A stretch of 6,035 nt of DNA from the NCBI GenBank assembly GCA_015662615.1, contig DQTU01000120.1:1-6035 (forward strand). The letters are read 5' to 3'. A program made the translations under genes and the position numbers. The stretch comes from Campylobacterales bacterium (GTDB taxonomy: Bacteria; Campylobacterota; Campylobacteria; Campylobacterales; QNZT01). Every line of letters starts with the position of its first letter. Position 1 is the stretch's first letter. Positions 1 to 5,840 of the stretch are shown in pieces. The notes below the pieces were generated by a model. It did not search any database. It saw only the letters and a program-made list of their open reading frames with translations, and had not been told where the DNA came from.

Positions 1-31
1 AGGTAAAAACTATGGATTAATGTAGTTTAGT

Positions 32-102
32 TTTTGTTACTTTTGGTATCATTGTTATGTTTTTTTAAGGTGGCGACTGACCCCTTTATCTGTCCCCTTT
101 AT
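32..102 (+). repeat. Left copy of a long imperfect inverted repeat
   Basis: This stretch matches the reverse complement of 5963-6035. Positions 32-89 align with 6035-5979 at 53 of 58 columns (four substitutions and one T-run length change). After a 3-nt insertion in the right copy, a further 13 bases match exactly (90-102). The inner part is a tandem pair, CTGACCCCTTTAT at 77-89 and CTGTCCCCTTTAT at 90-102, with period 13. The shared core GGTGGCGACTG lies at 69-79. Inference: repeats rich in CTGTCCCC often accompany Y1/REP-associated tyrosine transposases, so this may be the end of such an element, but no transposase is present here. Bases 1-31 show nothing recognisable. Confidence 0.85.
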
Positions 103-148
103 CTTTTTTACATCCTCTAATTTTGTTTACATGTAATCATTATATAAC

Positions 149-261
149 TCATTTTATTAATTTTTCAAATGCCTTTGTGATTTTTTCTCTTGGAGTACTT
201 CCAAAATTGGATTCTTTAATAAACTCTTCATAGAATAGTTGATATAATTGTCAAGTTCCAT
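149..261 (-). pseudogene. Decayed minus-strand ORF fragment of unknown family, frameshifted
   Basis: Two overlapping minus-strand frames together look like the C-terminal end of one former protein. One frame runs from an ATG at 261 to a stop at 157 and begins MELDNYIN. It is open upstream of that ATG and reads HHYKGYF just before it. The other frame is open from 250 to a TGA ending at 149 and contains YEEFIKESNFGSTPREKI, then a lysine-rich amphipathic end, AFEKLIK. The second has a convincing protein-like composition but starts right after a stop, which suggests a frameshift near 235-250. I do not recognise the family. It could be chance open sequence in AT-rich DNA. The rest of 103-376 holds only the operon-1 control region. 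Confidence 0.35.
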
Positions 262-298
262 AAAATAGCCTTTATAATGATGTTGTGGTAACAAAATT

Positions 299-384
299 AT
301 ACTCAAAAGTGCCTATTTATGTGCTTTAATACTTAACTTTAGTTGAGTATTAAAATAAAAACGAAGTAGCATAAAATTGAGTAT
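299..384 (+). promoter_or_regulatory. Operon-1 control region with TTGAGTAT-type boxes and a 26-bp dyad
   Basis: The octamer TTGAGTAT occurs at 343-350 and 377-384, and its reverse complement ATACTCAA at 299-306. A one-mismatch inverted copy, ATACTTAA, lies at 329-336. The middle pair forms a dyad: arm 327-337, loop 338-341, arm 342-352, with 10 of 11 positions complementary and a G-T at the remaining one. A TAAAAT at 351-356 could be a -10 box, since Campylobacterota housekeeping promoters rely mainly on the -10. No U-tract follows the hairpin on either strand, so an operator is more likely than a terminator. The binding protein is unknown; the operon's own regulator is one candidate. Confidence 0.45.
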
Positions 385-1294
385 ATTTGATAGATTGATA
401 GGTAAAATTGATAAAATAGTTTTTATCTGTACTCTTGTTGTGCTCTTTGCCTCTTTCTATTCTGTTTATAGCTTAAAAGGGTTATACTCTCAAAAAGAAA
501 CACTACAGTCACTTGACAATGCACTTTTTTTAACACGAAATTTACTAGAAGCAGAACAGCAACATGCACTGTCTCTTTCTCTGCTTCTTGCGCAAGATAA
601 GTCATTTTTAGAAGCTTTTTTCAAGAACGACAGAAAAAAGGCCTTTGATATCATTCATCAAAAGATTGCAAGTTTGCAAAAATTGCAGGGTTATGATTTT
701 GAAGTGCAGGTTCATGATAAAAATCTGCATACCTATCTACGAAGTTGGGACTACTCTGTAAAAGATATTCCTCTCGCAGCTTTTCGTAAAGGTTTGGTGC
801 TTGTTAAAAAAAATCAAAAACCTCTTGTCTCCATTGAGGTCGGTAAACGTCTAAACATTAAAGCAATTTCACCTATTATGAAAAATGGCCTTTTTGAAGG
901 TTCTATTGAAGTTATTGAAAGCTTTAGACACTTAAGAAAGACACTTGCAGAGCATGGCTATGCCCTATTTATATTTTTAGATAAAAAATATCTTCCTATC
1001 GCGACAACGTTGCAGCAGCATCCATTGGTTTTCAATAGATTTGTTCTGGTAAATGATAGCTATGACAAGCATAGTCTTGAGAGTCTACAAAGCTCACACT
1101 TGAAAAACCTGCAGGACTATGGTTATTTTACACAAAATGGATATGCTTTTGCCTACTTCAGCATTAAAAATTTTGTAAATCAAAATTTAGGATATTGTGT
1201 CGTCCTTTTTCAAAACGCTACGCCATTAATGTTGAAAACAAATGATGAAGTAACACCCCAAAAAGTCAATAGTTCAGGAGTCATTATTCAATGA
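377..1294 (+). CDS. Membrane-anchored periplasmic double-Cache sensor protein without output domain
   Basis: This 305-residue protein probably acts as the ligand-binding partner of the kinase encoded downstream. A short cytoplasmic N-terminus is followed by one transmembrane helix (about 13-33) and then a periplasmic domain to the end. Residues about 45-180 resemble the dCache_3-type sensory domain common in Campylobacterota receptors: an amphipathic helix (50-105), then LRSWDY at 121-126, FRKGLV at 136-141 and IEVGKRLNIKAISPI at 153-167. There is no second membrane helix, HAMP, methyl-accepting, GGDEF or kinase domain, so it cannot signal alone. The start is TTG at 377; an in-frame stop at 356-358 leaves no ATG or GTG before it, and only a weak GAAG (363-366) precedes it. 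The stop overlaps the regulator start as ATGA (1291-1294), implying translational coupling. The ligand is unknown. The Cache assignment is from motif memory; the partner role is inferred from context. Confidence 0.8.
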   Translation: MSIFDRLIGKIDKIVFICTLVVLFASFYSVYSLKGLYSQKETLQSLDNALFLTRNLLEAEQQHALSLSLLLAQDKSFLEAFFKNDRKKAFDIIHQKIASLQKLQGYDFEVQVHDKNLHTYLRSWDYSVKDIPLAAFRKGLVLVKKNQKPLVSIEVGKRLNIKAISPIMKNGLFEGSIEVIESFRHLRKTLAEHGYALFIFLDKKYLPIATTLQQHPLVFNRFVLVNDSYDKHSLESLQSSHLKNLQDYGYFTQNGYAFAYFSIKNFVNQNLGYCVVLFQNATPLMLKTNDEVTPQKVNSSGVIIQ

Positions 1295-1956
1295 ATATTT
1301 TACTTTTAGAAGATGATGTAAGTTATAAAGAAACGATACAGGAGTATTTGGAATCTTTAAGTTACAGTGTTGAGAGCTTTGAAAACGGGGATGAGGTTGT
1401 TGACACACTCTATTGTAAAAAATATCATCTATTGCTTTTAGATATTCGAGTACCGGGTAAGAGTGGTTATGAGATCGTAAAAATGCTACGTGCGAACAAA
1501 GATGATACACCGGTGATCTTTATAACTTCTTTAACAGATATTAATAATCTGAGTATCGGTTATGAGCTTGGGTGTAATGATTATATTCGCAAGCCGTTTG
1601 CAGCACAGGAATTGAAGTACCGTGTAGAACAAGTTTTAAAACTTTTTTATCTCCATTCAAACGAAGAACGGTTTTCTCTCAATAATGAATATAGCTATAA
1701 TCTCACGCAGGGGGAACTCTTTTATAAGGAAGAAGCGATTACCTTGACACCAAAAGAGCAAAAAGTACTTGATTATCTGATTACACATCTTAGTGAATAT
1801 GTTTCCGCAAAGCAATTGTGGGAAGATGTCTGGGAAGAGAAGATGGTAACAGAGGCAAATATCCGCATGTGCATTAAAAAAATTCGTGATAAAACGGATG
1901 TGGATCTTATTGTCAGCAAAAAAGGTTTTGGGTACAAAATTGATAGAAAAAGATAA
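1291..1956 (+). CDS. OmpR/PhoB-family response regulator transcription factor
   Basis: This 221-residue cytoplasmic protein receives phosphate from the neighbouring kinase and binds DNA. The receiver domain spans about 1-118. It has the acidic pocket E7-D8-D9, phospho-acceptor D51 in LLLLDIRVPG, the switch threonine T79 in FITS, and conserved K101 followed by P102. A winged-helix DNA-binding domain follows at about 130-219. It has the family-typical LTPKEQKVLDYL, the recognition-helix region around VTEANIRMCIKKIRDK, and the wing GFGYKI near the C-terminus. Length and layout are normal for the family and all key residues are present. It overlaps the sensor gene by 4 nt and the kinase gene by at least 17 nt, so the three are very likely made together. 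The tandem repeat upstream of the cytochrome gene (3093-3112) is its most likely target, by analogy with PhoB/OmpR sites. Confidence 0.95.
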   Translation: MNILLLEDDVSYKETIQEYLESLSYSVESFENGDEVVDTLYCKKYHLLLLDIRVPGKSGYEIVKMLRANKDDTPVIFITSLTDINNLSIGYELGCNDYIRKPFAAQELKYRVEQVLKLFYLHSNEERFSLNNEYSYNLTQGELFYKEEAITLTPKEQKVLDYLITHLSEYVSAKQLWEDVWEEKMVTEANIRMCIKKIRDKTDVDLIVSKKGFGYKIDRKR

Positions 1957-3082
1957 ACGATATATCTATACATTAGCATTTTTTTACTCTATGCTTATTA
2001 TCAGTGTGATGAGTCTTCCTGCATTTTTTTATATCTCTGTGGAGAAGAAGAGCTACAAGCAGACAGAGATGCAAAATCTTGAACATTATTTGTATGGCGT
2101 AGAGAAGAGTATTTATGATTTTTCACGGACAAATAAACATATATTTCATTTTCCCCGTTCACTATTTTACACAGCATGTCTATATGGACAAAATGGTAAA
2201 ATGCTCTTTGCGACCGATAAAGCATTCTGTAAAAATATCACACTCAAGATAAGTCAAGATGAGATACTTAGTAAAAAAATTCTCTTAACATCCAATAGAC
2301 TGCATGCGAAGCAGCTTATAATTGCGAAGAGATTCTCATATCAAAACATCTATACAAAAGCACTTATTGCAGCGCTTTTTTTGGGTGCTATTATCTTTTT
2401 TATGACACTATTCTTTATAAGAATCAGTCTGCGTCCACTTGAGAAAGCTAATAAATATCTGAATACATTTTTTAATGATGCAATTCATGAACTCAAAACA
2501 CCTTTAGGCGTTATGCAGCTTAATCTAGAATTTTTACGTTCTAAAGAGGAGAGCAGAGCTCTGCGACGATTATATAACAGTATGCAGAGTATCATTTTGA
2601 TTTATGAAGATATAGAGTACCACATTAAACATACACATGTACAGTATAAAGCAGAACATCTGAATTTTTCAGAATTTTTGCAAAGTCGTGTTGAAGTTTT
2701 TTATGATCTTGCAGGGATAAAAAATATTTGTATAGAGGAACATATTACGGAGAAGCTCTTGCTTGATATAAACCGTATTGAGCTGCAAAGAATTATAGAT
2801 AATACAATCTCAAATTCAATCAAATACAGTCCAAAATGGACAAAAATAGTTATTAAGCTCTATAAAGAATCAGAGCATATTATCTTTAGTGTCAAAGATG
2901 AAGGTGTTGGTATTAAAGATACAAAAAAAATATTTGAACGCTATACGCGTGAGGATGTTATTCAAGGCGGATTTGGTATTGGACTGAGTATTGTAAAATA
3001 TATATGCAATAAAAACAACATCGAAATCTCTGTTGATACAAAAATCTCCAAAGGCTCCCTCTTCAGTTATAAATTTTCCTAA
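1940..3082 (+). CDS. Two-component sensor histidine kinase
   Basis: This inner-membrane kinase probably phosphorylates D51 of the upstream regulator. From the TTG at 1940 it has 380 residues: helix 1 (about 11-33), a periplasmic segment of about 105 residues, helix 2 (about 140-160), then cytoplasmic dimerisation and ATPase domains. The H-box is HELKTPLG with H183. The N-box is around QRIIDNTISNSIKYSP (N288, N292). The G1 box is DEGVGI (320-325) and the G2 box GGFGIGLSIVK (343-353). No clear HAMP domain lies between helix 2 and the H-box. The periplasmic part has two cysteines (C80, C97). The start is uncertain: the frame is open from GTG 1886 with ATG at 1898, which would place up to 18 extra residues inside the regulator gene. 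I prefer 1940 because it leaves a short basic leader before helix 1, although its ribosome site is weak. No terminator is visible before the next gene. Confidence 0.92.
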   Translation: MIEKDKRYIYTLAFFYSMLIISVMSLPAFFYISVEKKSYKQTEMQNLEHYLYGVEKSIYDFSRTNKHIFHFPRSLFYTACLYGQNGKMLFATDKAFCKNITLKISQDEILSKKILLTSNRLHAKQLIIAKRFSYQNIYTKALIAALFLGAIIFFMTLFFIRISLRPLEKANKYLNTFFNDAIHELKTPLGVMQLNLEFLRSKEESRALRRLYNSMQSIILIYEDIEYHIKHTHVQYKAEHLNFSEFLQSRVEVFYDLAGIKNICIEEHITEKLLLDINRIELQRIIDNTISNSIKYSPKWTKIVIKLYKESEHIIFSVKDEGVGIKDTKKIFERYTREDVIQGGFGIGLSIVKYICNKNNIEISVDTKISKGSLFSYKFS

Positions 3083-3092
3083 CTCTTTTTTA

Positions 3093-3112
3093 CTTACGCA
3101 AAAGTTACGCAA
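3093..3112 (+). promoter_or_regulatory. Tandem 11-bp-spaced direct repeat, candidate response-regulator site
   Basis: CTTACGCAA (3093-3101) and GTTACGCAA (3104-3112) share eight of nine bases and lie exactly 11 bp apart, one helical turn. PhoB/OmpR-type regulators bind as head-to-tail dimers to such repeats, usually overlapping the -35 position. Here the second repeat ends 10 bp before a -10-like box. The regulator encoded by 1291-1956 belongs to this family, which makes it the obvious binder. The assignment to that protein is inferred. Confidence 0.6.
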
Positions 3113-3122
3113 CTATTGTTAT

Positions 3123-3128
3123 TATGAT
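3123..3128 (+). promoter_or_regulatory. Probable -10 element of the cytochrome-porin operon
   Basis: TATGAT (3123-3128), overlapping TATTAT at 3120-3125, is the best -10 match in the 69-bp gap. It lacks a good -35, as expected if the tandem repeat at 3093-3112 recruits an activator in its place. Transcription would begin near 3135, giving a very short leader of about 17 nt. Confidence 0.45.
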
Positions 3129-3140
3129 GTAAATGAAAAA

Positions 3141-3145
3141 AGGAG
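3141..3145 (+). promoter_or_regulatory. Strong ribosome binding site of the cytochrome gene
   Basis: AGGAG is followed by a 6-nt spacer and ATG at 3152. It is the strongest Shine-Dalgarno sequence in the window and fixes the start of the cytochrome. It contrasts with the weak sites of the signalling genes, which suggests much higher expression of block 2. Confidence 0.75.
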
Positions 3146-3151
3146 AACGAA

Positions 3152-4111
3152 ATGAAAACAAATCTATTAAAGTATTCTTTAAGTGCTGTTGCACTTCTGC
3201 TGGTAGGCTCAAATATAATGGCAGCAACACCGACAGTAGCGCCAAGAACATACCCAGCCGGTGAAGTTGGTAAAATGGTGAAGGTGGGTGAGGATATTAT
3301 GATGCATACAGATACACATCCGTTGACAAAAGATATGGTAGGGAATAAACTGCAGTGTATCAGCTGTCACTTGCGTGGAACTGATGGAAAACCAGGTACG
3401 GCACCAGGCATTGCAACTTTGATAGGAACAGCAACAGCATTTCCTGCTTACTCTAAGAGAGAAAAATCTGTACAAACGCTGCAAGACAGAATCAATAACT
3501 GTTTCATGCGCAGCATGAATGGCAAACGTCCTATCATAGACACAAAAGCATCTATTGCATTGGCTACATACGTAACATGGCTTTCAACTGGTATGCCTAT
3601 GAAAATGGATACAAAAAGACCTTGTAGTCCCTTAAATTCAAATCGATGGGCACAAAATGCAAAGAAATTCGCAAAAATTCAGAAAAAAGCAACACATGCG
3701 AACTATGTAAACGGTAAAAAACTCTATGGAGCCAAATGTGCGATGTGTCATGGTGCTGATGGTGCTGGTATGGGAGCATTTCCTCCACTTTGGGGTCAAA
3801 AAGCGGGTAAATGGCTTGCATACAATACAGGGGCCGGTATGAGTAAACTCAACAAAAGTGCCGCATGGGTACAATCAAATATGCCGTTTGGTCAAGGTGG
3901 AACACTTAAAGATCAAGAAGCAGCAGATATTATGCTCTACGTAGATGCACAACCTCGTGCGGATTTTAATTTACAAAAAGGTCTCTATCCAAAAAGTAAA
4001 ATGGGTTACTATAATTCAAAGGTCTCAAAAGAAAAACATTCCGTGAGAAGCAACTTTAAACAGTTTGGACTTGATGTAGATACAATCCGTGGTGATCATA
4101 AAATAAAATAA
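3152..4111 (+). CDS. tsdA: TsdA-type dihaem cytochrome c (thiosulfate dehydrogenase / tetrathionate reductase)
   Basis: This exported 319-residue protein probably interconverts thiosulfate and tetrathionate in the periplasm. A Sec signal peptide covers 1-24 (cleavage near NIMA/ATP). Two haem-c motifs are visible, CISCH at 69-73 and CAMCH at 196-200. Between them lies DRINNCFMRSMNG (112-124), whose C117 corresponds to the cysteine that ligates the active-site haem in TsdA; this separates it from ordinary dihaem cytochromes. After haem 2 come PPLWG (211-215), NTGAGM (225-230, M230 a likely distal ligand), NMPFG (243-247) and LYVDAQPR (262-269), all in TsdA order. About 50 residues after the last helix form a basic, serine/lysine-rich extension of unknown role. 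Known TsdA enzymes differ in preferred direction, and the sequence alone does not tell which applies. It is the first gene of a two-gene unit with the porin. No separate TsdB electron-acceptor cytochrome is present in the window. A SoxA-like relative is the main alternative. Confidence 0.82.
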   Translation: MKTNLLKYSLSAVALLLVGSNIMAATPTVAPRTYPAGEVGKMVKVGEDIMMHTDTHPLTKDMVGNKLQCISCHLRGTDGKPGTAPGIATLIGTATAFPAYSKREKSVQTLQDRINNCFMRSMNGKRPIIDTKASIALATYVTWLSTGMPMKMDTKRPCSPLNSNRWAQNAKKFAKIQKKATHANYVNGKKLYGAKCAMCHGADGAGMGAFPPLWGQKAGKWLAYNTGAGMSKLNKSAAWVQSNMPFGQGGTLKDQEAADIMLYVDAQPRADFNLQKGLYPKSKMGYYNSKVSKEKHSVRSNFKQFGLDVDTIRGDHKIK

Positions 4112-4124
4112 AATAGATAGAAAG

Positions 4125-4129
4125 AAAGG
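4125..4129 (+). promoter_or_regulatory. Ribosome binding site of the porin gene
   Basis: AAAGG lies 7 nt before ATG 4137, inside the 25-nt gap between the cytochrome stop and the porin start. No promoter or terminator fits in this gap, so the two genes are probably co-transcribed. Confidence 0.6.
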
Positions 4130-4136
4130 CAAAATA

Positions 4137-5540
4137 ATGAAGAAAAAAGTAATATTACTCAGTATGTTAACAGCAGGTTCCATCCTCTGTGCCAACACAA
4201 CTGTAAAAACAGAAAATACAAGTACTCTAGCAAATGCTATGCAAAATGGTAAAGTTTCCGGACAGGTAAGATATTATTACATGTATGAAGATGAAGGTCG
4301 GGATTATAAAGATTATTTTGGTTCTGCTATTGGTGGGCATTTAAAATACGAAACAGGTACAATATCAGGATTTAACTTAGGTGTTGCATTTTATATTTCA
4401 CATTTTTTATCGACGAATTATTCACCAACAAGCGTTGAATCTGCAGCAAGTAATAAAAACTCAAGATATGTCGCAGGACTTATGGATGCTTCTGACCCGT
4501 CTGTAACAAGCATAACGGGCATTGGAGAATTATATTTACACTATAAACACTCAAAAACTAATGTTCGCGTTGGACGAATGAAATTAAAAACACCTTTTAT
4601 CAACCCTGAAGACGGAAGAATGATTCCAACTCTTGAACAAGGTGCTTGGATTAAAAGTGCTGATATAAAGAGCTTTCTTTTACAGGCAGGTTATATCAAT
4701 GCATTTTGGAACAGAAGTACTTCTCAATGGAAAACAGTTGAAGAATCGTTAGGATACGGTTATGCACAAGCAAAAGCTCCAAATGGCTTAGCATCTGCTT
4801 ATAAAGGGAATACAAGCACTAATGGTGTTTATATTGCATCATTGGCTTATACTGGCGTAAAAGGTCTTAAGCTTCAAGCTTGGGATTATTATTTACAAAA
4901 TATCATGAATGTAGGATATCTGCAAGCTGATTATAAACGTAAAATAGGAAAATATAAATTTATTATAGCGGGACAATATATTAATGAAGCAGAAGTCGGT
5001 GATGGTGGTAATAGTGACGTTGCACACCCAGAGTACTCATATAGAGCCCAAAACGAAAAAAGTGAAGTATTTGGAGCAAAAATAGGAGTAGGCTATTCTG
5101 GTACGATGCTTACACTTGCGGCTACAAAAGTTACGCCTCAGGGAAGATTTCTTTTTCCTAGAGAGTGGGGAAAAGAGCCTCTCTTTACGTTTCAAAAAAG
5201 AGAAAGAACTGACGGTAGTGGTGATGCAACAGCAATACTTCTAACATTAGAGCAGGATTTTAAAGTATTTGGAATCAATGGTTTGAAAGTTTTAGGTGGA
5301 ATTGGAAAATACAATCATGTAGATGCCAAAGACTGGACCTTAAACAAATATGGTGTTCCAAGTTATGTTCAATGGAATGTTGATGTGCATTATAAATTTA
5401 GAGGTGAGCTTAAAGGCTTAAATGTCGAATACCTTTTTGCAAGAAAAGTTGCAACAGGCAATACTTATAATAACGCAAATTTCATATTTAGAAAAAACGA
5501 TTTAAATGTTCATAATTTTATTGTAAATTATAACTTCTAA
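4137..5540 (+). CDS. OprD-like outer-membrane porin (Campylobacterota Opr family)
   Basis: This 467-residue protein is predicted to form a beta-barrel channel for small, probably charged, solutes in the outer membrane. A signal peptide covers about 1-19 (cleavage near LCA/NTT); C18 is not in a proper lipobox, so a lipoprotein is unlikely. The mature start, LANAMQNGKVSGQVRYYYM, is typical of Campylobacterota Opr porins. Alternating polar/aromatic strands follow throughout, including GGHLKYET, GFNLGVAFYISHF, GELYLHYKHS and NVRVGRMKLKTPFINPEDGR, the last resembling the conserved R/K-rich strand and loop of OprD-type barrels. The protein ends HNFIVNYNF, with the C-terminal phenylalanine that BAM recognises. 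Length is normal for the family. It lies 25 nt after the cytochrome gene, so a role in letting thiosulfate, tetrathionate or another substrate into the periplasm is plausible. The substrate is inferred from context only. Confidence 0.85.
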   Translation: MKKKVILLSMLTAGSILCANTTVKTENTSTLANAMQNGKVSGQVRYYYMYEDEGRDYKDYFGSAIGGHLKYETGTISGFNLGVAFYISHFLSTNYSPTSVESAASNKNSRYVAGLMDASDPSVTSITGIGELYLHYKHSKTNVRVGRMKLKTPFINPEDGRMIPTLEQGAWIKSADIKSFLLQAGYINAFWNRSTSQWKTVEESLGYGYAQAKAPNGLASAYKGNTSTNGVYIASLAYTGVKGLKLQAWDYYLQNIMNVGYLQADYKRKIGKYKFIIAGQYINEAEVGDGGNSDVAHPEYSYRAQNEKSEVFGAKIGVGYSGTMLTLAATKVTPQGRFLFPREWGKEPLFTFQKRERTDGSGDATAILLTLEQDFKVFGINGLKVLGGIGKYNHVDAKDWTLNKYGVPSYVQWNVDVHYKFRGELKGLNVEYLFARKVATGNTYNNANFIFRKNDLNVHNFIVNYNF

Positions 5541-5579
5541 ATCAAATTTAATTCTCTTTTTCCCCTCCTTAGAAGGTCT

Positions 5580-5636
5580 TTGTAGATTTTTCAATACTAT
5601 AACAATAATTAAAAAAATCTACAAGTCCTTATTTTT
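5580..5636 (+). terminator. AT-rich hairpin downstream of the porin, possible terminator
   Basis: TTGTAGATTTTT (5580-5591) is perfectly complementary to 5613-5624, giving a 12-bp stem with a 21-nt loop. A T-rich stretch (ATTTTTG, 5631-5637) follows six bases later. The stem is very AT-rich and the loop long, so it is weaker than a standard intrinsic terminator. The position, 40 nt after the porin stop, fits one. It could instead be the end of a small mobile element. The remainder of 5541-5645 shows nothing else. Confidence 0.4.
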
Positions 5637-5645
5637 GATAATATT

Positions 5646-5721
5646 ATCGGATAAAGAGACAGCCTTAACAGCCATCCCCTATCCTAAGAACCGTGCTTGC
5701 CACTTTCGCGGTACATGGCTC
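5646..5721 (-). mobile_element. 3' end (domains V and VI) of a degenerate group II intron
   Basis: On the minus strand, 5721-5688 is a 34-nt domain V. It starts GAGCC, ends GCACGGTTC, has a GAAA tetraloop and keeps the AGC catalytic triad at positions 2-4. Two stem pairs (6/29 and 10/23) have become A-C mismatches relative to the usual G-C, a sign of decay. Domain VI follows. GGATA pairs with TATCC around a 9-bp inner stem, GGGGATGGC with GCTGTCTCT, with unpaired bases on the 3' side near the base. An A about 7 nt from a likely 3' end (CCGAT, ending at 5646) could be the branch point. The preceding AGCTTGAGCC context is typical. No reverse transcriptase or 5' domains are present; the adjacent 5722-5840 shows only scattered open frames with no recognisable product. 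Confidence 0.8.
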
Positions 5722-5840
5722 AAGCTAGAGATTGAAATATTAATGTAGCTATAAACCTGCGTAATTCCTGCATTTATTATATCTGCTATTTCTTTTTACA
5801 AATTGTGTAATATCTCCAACATATTTCTCATATTGTGATT

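Noticed and set aside
327..352. Intrinsic terminator at the dyad before the operon
   Set aside because: The stem is AT-rich and no T-run follows on either strand.
423..605. Short minus-strand frame inside the sensor gene
   Set aside because: Low-complexity shadow; the plus frame carries a membrane helix and Cache motifs.
3209..3484. Minus-strand open frame of 91 codons opposite the cytochrome gene
   Set aside because: Its translation is rich in cysteine and histidine from antisense haem codons, it has no ribosome site, and the plus-strand cytochrome fully explains the region.
3597..3874. Two overlapping minus-strand frames opposite the cytochrome
   Set aside because: They are antisense shadows of the haem-2 domain with no family resemblance.
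4137..4200. Possible lipoprotein signal on the porin because of a cysteine at residue 18
   Set aside because: The residues before the cysteine (SIL) do not fit a lipobox, and an A-N cleavage site follows directly; barrel porins are not normally lipidated.
5126..5138. Second copy of the AAAAGTTACGC motif inside the porin gene
   Set aside because: It is a single half-site in coding sequence without the 11-bp partner; probably chance.
5722..5840. Intron-encoded protein remnant upstream of domain V
   Set aside because: Minus-strand frames are broken by several stops and show no reverse transcriptase or maturase motif I can recognise.
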